Below, in pieces: positions 60,569 to 64,000 of a stretch of DNA of 64,000 nt. Below the pieces are notes generated by a model. The model saw only the letters and a list, made by a program, of their open reading frames with translations, was not told where the DNA came from and made no database searches. Numbering within the stretch: position 1 is the stretch's first letter; each line of letters opens with the position of its first letter. This stretch comes from DASYKS01 sp031404815 (GTDB taxonomy: Bacteria > Acidobacteriota > Thermoanaerobaculia > Multivoradales > UBA5704): contig JANNIH010000076.1 in the NCBI GenBank assembly GCA_031404815.1, positions 24,167 to 88,166 on the forward strand, given 5' to 3'. The position numbers and the translations under genes are program-made.

Positions 60569-62664
60569 TCGGCCCCGAAAGCCCGTTCCTGTTCAACCCG
60601 TCTCTGTTGAGTGGGGACGAGTTGATTCGCTCGTTTCTCGTCCGTCATGCACAGCTCGACGAGCTGGTCGAGCTGGTTCGCCAGGCCGGTGAGGCGCCCA
60701 AACACTGCTTGGTGCTGGGCGAACCGGGAATGGGCAAGACGACCCTGCTCCGCCGGGTCGAGCTGGAGGTCGAGCAGGACCAGGCCTTGAGTCGCAAATG
60801 GCATCCGATCCGCTTCGACGAGGAGCAATACAACCTTGCCGGGCTCGCGGATCTCTGGTTCAACTGCCTTGAGCGGCTGGCTCTGAGGGGGTTCGCGAAT
60901 GCACCCGCCGTCGTGTCGAACCTTGAGGAATCGGTTGGCGGCGAAGTCGGCAACCCGCTCTCAAAAGATGCCTCAAGGCGGCTGGGAAACGAACGCCTCG
61001 AGCGACTCCGCGGGCTGGCGGCAGCTGAGAACCTCCGTTTCGTCCTCCTCGTGGACAACTTTGATCTGGTCGTCGAACGACTGGACGCGAGCGGCGAGGC
61101 GCATCGCTTCCGCGAGATCCTTCAACAGGAGCGTTGGCTCTTCTTGATCGGTGCCAGCAGTCGGCCGATCGAGGCGACTTACGACTATCGCCACCCGCTC
61201 TACGAGCTGTTCCGGGTCGTTCCGCTGCTGCCGCTCACGGCGGAGGAGACGCGGCAGGTGATTATCGGGCTCGGCGATCGTTTTCGTGGCGACCGACCGA
61301 TTGCGCAGATCGTTTCCGAACGTGAGGTCGACCTGCCAATTCTGCGCGAACTGATCGCGGGCAACCTGAGGCTCACCATTTTCCTTGCCTCGGTTCTGCG
61401 CCTCTCTCCGGAGGCTCAAGTCGGAAGAATCTTGTACCTCCTGATGGACCCGTTCACAGGAATCTTCAAGCGCTGGATCGACGAATTGCCGCCACAGGGT
61501 CAACGGACGCTGGACGCCCTGTTGCGCGCTTGGAACCCCGCTACCGCGGAGACCATCGCGAGCGAGCTACGCCTCGAACGAGGAGTGGCGAGCGGACAAC
61601 TTCATCGCCTGGTCGAACGGGGGCTTGCCGAAAAGATCGGCCTGCCCGGCAGGAGCCTGGGCTTTCAGGCCCGCGACCGCTTCTTCAATAGCTGGTACCT
61701 GATGCGAGGGGGGCGGCGTGATCGCGTTCGGCTAGAGTCCTTGATTGCGTTTCTCGAGCTCTTCCAGCGCCGTCAGCGCGCGCGCGGTCCATTCGAGGAT
61801 CTAGTTACGCGACTCAACCGGATGAAGCTGATTCCGGACGAGCTTTCAAAGTCTCTACTGACGGCTTCAATCGCAGGGGAAGCGGAGACCCAGCCGGACC
61901 TGTTTGAGGACCCGGCGCCGAAGTCCAGCCTCCTCGCCTTGGTGAAGCGCGGCGATTTGGCGTCGGCGGAAGAGAGCGCTCGAAGGCTGCTCAAGTCGCC
62001 TGCCCTGGCCCAGCTTGCGCATATCGTCTTGGCAAATGTTCTCGAGCGGTCCGGAAGGCCGGAACAGGCGTTAGAGGTCGCACGAGCTGTACATGCGCAG
62101 TACGCTCATCCACGACTTCGCTTAGAGGTTATTCGCATCCTCCTCTTCCTAGGCCTCAACCGCGAGGCGGAGGAAGAGCTTCTGCAACTTTCACCATCCG
62201 AACAGATTTCCCACGCCGATCTGGCAGCGGGAGTCGCCCGGCTCGTCCGTAGAGGAGGCGGAGATCTCGGCATTTTCGCCCACAAAGTGGTGCGGTCACT
62301 TCGCGAGGTGGCGCCGCGAGATCCCCGGGTTCTGCTCGCAACCTGCGAAGTCGAGGTCGCCTCGGAACGCTGGGAGCAAGCATTTCTCCTTTTCCGAGAG
62401 GCGATGCTCACCCTAAGAGACGATTCAAAGGCCGACCGTGGCGCAGCATTGGACGTTGCACTCCGCCTTGCAGGAAAACACCCCCGCGAGACTCTCGACT
62501 GCCTGCGCGCGGCGGGTTTCGACGAACAGTGGATGCCTCTTGCCGAGGCGCTCGAGGTCCTGAGTGGAAACGAGGAGCGACGCAAGGAGCTGGCCCCGGA
62601 GATTCGGACCTTGGTTGAGATGGTCATACAGCGGATCGCCGACCCAAATCCGGTCGAATCGTAA
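60532..62664 (+). CDS. NACHT/STAND-like ATPase with helical-repeat C-terminus, second gene of a pair
   Basis: A 710-residue protein. Walker A GEPGMGKTT at 63-71 and Walker B VLLVDNFD at 171-178, then a sensor strand WLFLIGASSRPIEATYDY and a winged-helix-like segment (AETIASELRLERGVASGQLH). The last 240 residues look like TPR-type repeats (AEESARRLLKSPALAQLAHI, PEQALEVARAVHAQYAHPRL). This layout suits a signal-sensing STAND ATPase whose repeats bind a partner. The exact start is uncertain, because ATG 60532 lies inside the upstream gene and overlaps it by 37 bases. Function is unknown. Confidence 0.8.
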   Translation: MVAEVAGREADLIGPESPFLFNPSLLSGDELIRSFLVRHAQLDELVELVRQAGEAPKHCLVLGEPGMGKTTLLRRVELEVEQDQALSRKWHPIRFDEEQYNLAGLADLWFNCLERLALRGFANAPAVVSNLEESVGGEVGNPLSKDASRRLGNERLERLRGLAAAENLRFVLLVDNFDLVVERLDASGEAHRFREILQQERWLFLIGASSRPIEATYDYRHPLYELFRVVPLLPLTAEETRQVIIGLGDRFRGDRPIAQIVSEREVDLPILRELIAGNLRLTIFLASVLRLSPEAQVGRILYLLMDPFTGIFKRWIDELPPQGQRTLDALLRAWNPATAETIASELRLERGVASGQLHRLVERGLAEKIGLPGRSLGFQARDRFFNSWYLMRGGRRDRVRLESLIAFLELFQRRQRARGPFEDLVTRLNRMKLIPDELSKSLLTASIAGEAETQPDLFEDPAPKSSLLALVKRGDLASAEESARRLLKSPALAQLAHIVLANVLERSGRPEQALEVARAVHAQYAHPRLRLEVIRILLFLGLNREAEEELLQLSPSEQISHADLAAGVARLVRRGGGDLGIFAHKVVRSLREVAPRDPRVLLATCEVEVASERWEQAFLLFREAMLTLRDDSKADRGAALDVALRLAGKHPRETLDCLRAAGFDEQWMPLAEALEVLSGNEERRKELAPEIRTLVEMVIQRIADPNPVES

Positions 62665-62672
62665 GGCGGGGA

Positions 62673-63074
62673 GTTGACACCAACGTCCTGCTCTACGCCC
62701 TCATGCCAGAACTTCCGGACCACGTCGAGGTACGGAGTTTTCTCGTCGATCAGGATATCGTGCCCCCGATGCGGAATATCTACTTCGACCTGACCGAGGA
62801 GCTGAATGCCGAGGGCGCAATCGCGGCCTTGGCGTCAGGGCAGGCGGTCGTTTTCTACCAGCTTGCCTTGATGAGCAAGGACGGAGATTGGATACTGAGG
62901 GAGACTCCGGAGGCGTGTCGGCGGGCTCTGGCGGTGCTCGAAAAGCATGGGGCGCGCTATCGTCCCGGCGCTCCTTTGGATGTGCGCTGGCTTGGGGGAG
63001 GGTGGTCGAGCCACTTCGAGCTGAGCGACCACCAAGCGCGGCGGGTGCGCTGCGATTTTTTCTCCAGACCTCCT
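62673..63074 (+). pseudogene. Remnant: PIN-domain start joined to a nucleotidyltransferase-like fragment
   Basis: Directly after the second ATPase, an open frame reads VDTNVLLYAL, the first strand of a VapC-type PIN toxin, but has no start codon and no more of the PIN domain. In the same frame follow about 120 residues (from ELPDHVEVRSF) ending LEKHGARYRPGAPLDVRWLG, GGWSSHFEL and VRCDFFSRPP, which resemble small nucleotidyltransferase-like proteins that I recall next to PIN genes. After this the frame turns to noise. An ATG at 62703 could start translation, but I read the segment as a composite of decayed genes. Confidence 0.45.
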
Positions 63075-63090
63075 CAGCAGGAGGATCGCG

Positions 63091-63171
63091 CGCGGCTGGA
63101 CGCACGGTGTCTTCGTCAACTGCGTCCTCGATCCCATGCCTCCCCCAGGCGACCGCGACGATCCGACTTAG
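63091..63171 (+). pseudogene. C-terminal gene fragment
   Basis: In a different frame from the preceding remnant, a short stretch reads GWTHGVFVNCVLDPMPPP and ends at TAG 63169. It looks like the C-terminus of a real protein, but I cannot name the family and no start is visible. Confidence 0.3.
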
Positions 63172-63184
63172 GAGCCTTCTCCCT

Positions 63185-63607
63185 TCAGGCCGCCTTCGGC
63201 CTCTCGCGTAGAAACTCCTGGCCGGTCGGTGAGCGGTAGAAGTCGAGAAGGCTCCTAAGGTCCTCGCGGCTGTAGTGGCGGTCGTAGAGGGTGATCGCGA
63301 GGTCGAAGACTTCACGCGGAGCGACGTTGCCGCGTAGCTGCTTCCAGAGATTGGCGGGCGTCTCGGGCGAGGCTCGGGTGAGGGTTTCAATCACCCGGTC
63401 GATGCTGTCTCCGGCATCGCGCGTCGTACCGGTTGCTGCGATCACCTGGCGGATCAGCAACTCCTTGCCCGGATCGATCTTCGGCAGTGCCGGCAGATCT
63501 GGCTCGTCCGCGCCGAGCGGACCGGTCGCGAGAGAGAGCACGGCGAGCACCACGAGCGGCGCGAGCGCTCGCTGCGCTTGGAGTAGGGCGGTCACCTGGG
63601 CAGGCAT
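63185..63607 (-). CDS. DUF2059 family exported protein, shortened
   Basis: From ATG 63607 (GAGG nine bases upstream) the protein has 140 residues with a signal peptide (LVVLAVLSLATGPLGADE). The DUF2059 core is recognisable at the end: EVFDLAITLYDRHYSREDLR and LLDFYRSPTGQEFLRERP. The family normally continues for some tens of residues beyond this motif; here the frame ends three residues later at PKAA, next to the gene remnants, so the C-terminus may have been lost. The role of the family is unknown. Confidence 0.7.
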   Translation of the reverse strand: MPAQVTALLQAQRALAPLVVLAVLSLATGPLGADEPDLPALPKIDPGKELLIRQVIAATGTTRDAGDSIDRVIETLTRASPETPANLWKQLRGNVAPREVFDLAITLYDRHYSREDLRSLLDFYRSPTGQEFLRERPKAA

Positions 63608-63709
63608 CGGTCGATCCTCGGGCGCGCGGCGCTTCTCTACGGCTCCCATCTCAGAGGATAAGGATGCCGAAGGAGCCCAAAGGTATTAGGTCGGTTATCA
63701 TCTTGACGC

Positions 63710-64000
63710 ATGGACGAGAACCGCAGGGCCTTGAGCCTCAAGGCGCCCGGGCCGGGTGGTTCGGGCTCGGCGATGCGCCTGCCGGGTCGGGGCGCGTTTC
63801 CGCACGTCGACGATCACCTGGTCGAGCCGGAGGTCACGCGAGACGAGATCATCGGCGGGCGGCGGGTGGTGGCGTCTCCCGCGGAAACCGCCCATGCGGA
63901 TCAGCACAGCCGGCTCGATTACGTTCTTCAGGCGCATGTGGCCTCGGGCTATCGGGTGTCTGTAGACCTGATCACCCGCCACGGCCCGATCACGGATTTC
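63710..64000 (+). CDS. Uma2 family (DUF820) protein, 3' partial
   Basis: The frame starts at ATG 63710 and runs out of the window after 97 codons. After a Gly/Pro-rich start it shows EVTRDEIIGGRRVVASPAE, HADQHSRLDYVLQAHVASGY and VSVDLITR, the N-terminal pattern of Uma2 proteins, which adopt a PD-(D/E)XK nuclease-like fold. The catalytic part would lie beyond the window. Function in the cell is unknown; the family expands in some soil and cyanobacterial genomes. Confidence 0.65.
   Translation, partial: MDENRRALSLKAPGPGGSGSAMRLPGRGAFPHVDDHLVEPEVTRDEIIGGRRVVASPAETAHADQHSRLDYVLQAHVASGYRVSVDLITRHGPITDF

Noticed and set aside
1..64000. tRNA, rRNA, transposase, integrase or phage genes
   Set aside because: None seen on either strand by inspection; no insertion-sequence ends or attachment duplications were found. 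A covariance-model search could still reveal a small RNA.

Overview
The window is high-GC bacterial DNA with a Gram-negative type of envelope gene set: an RseP site-2 protease, MsbA-like exporters, lipoproteins and a complete division and cell-wall (dcw) cluster. Three bacillithiol genes, a SUI1-type initiation factor, tandem families of secreted proteins and many small DUF proteins fit an Acidobacteriota-like genome, possibly Thermoanaerobaculia. This placement is inferred from gene content only and is not demonstrated.

Layout. 1-9041: a HEAT-repeat/cyclophilin fusion (5' end outside the window), an SspB-like ClpXP adaptor, YidD, three small membrane proteins, the bacillithiol set bshC-bshB1-bshA behind a methyltransferase, and a secreted cysteine-rich protein. 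9166-15819: RNase PH, a PhyH-type oxygenase, a methyltransferase, an ABC exporter, a peroxiredoxin-fold protein without the usual cysteine, and RseP. 16003-16502: repeat array 1. 16521-22268: a truncated formylglycine-generating-enzyme-like gene, the zinc importer znuABC and a secreted zinc peptidase. 22404-23219: a small basic helical protein with repeat array 2 just upstream.

23475-39903 is the dcw cluster: mraZ, rsmH, ftsL, ftsI, murE, murF, mraY, murD, ftsW, murG, murC, ftsQ, ftsA, ftsZ. Most neighbours from rsmH to ftsQ overlap by 1 to 20 bases. A MraZ-type operator and promoter lie in front and a hairpin terminator lies behind ftsZ. murB and ddl are absent from the cluster. 40117-54677 carries an ABC exporter, a phosphodiesterase-family lipoprotein, an NFACT-R protein, a double FKBP protein, two tandem secreted paralogues, an M20 peptidase, a polytopic membrane protein, a diguanylate cyclase, a SUI1 protein and an isolated membrane sensor-like protein.

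54701-64000 is the most accessory-looking part: a full-length LanB-type dehydratase with no visible precursor or cyclase, repeat array 3, a two-gene ATPase operon behind a promoter that overlaps two palindromic operators, remnants of a PIN-type toxin and other genes, a shortened DUF2059 protein, and the start of a Uma2-family gene.

The feature least explained by known gene families is a set of three intergenic arrays of degenerate repeats with strictly fixed periods of 21, 21 and 20 bp. Each has its own consensus, the register never slips within a block, and there are no spacers. The 20-bp period cannot be codon-driven, and 20-21 bp is close to two turns of B-DNA. I read them as one class of DNA- or RNA-level element, with the small basic protein beside array 2 as a candidate partner.
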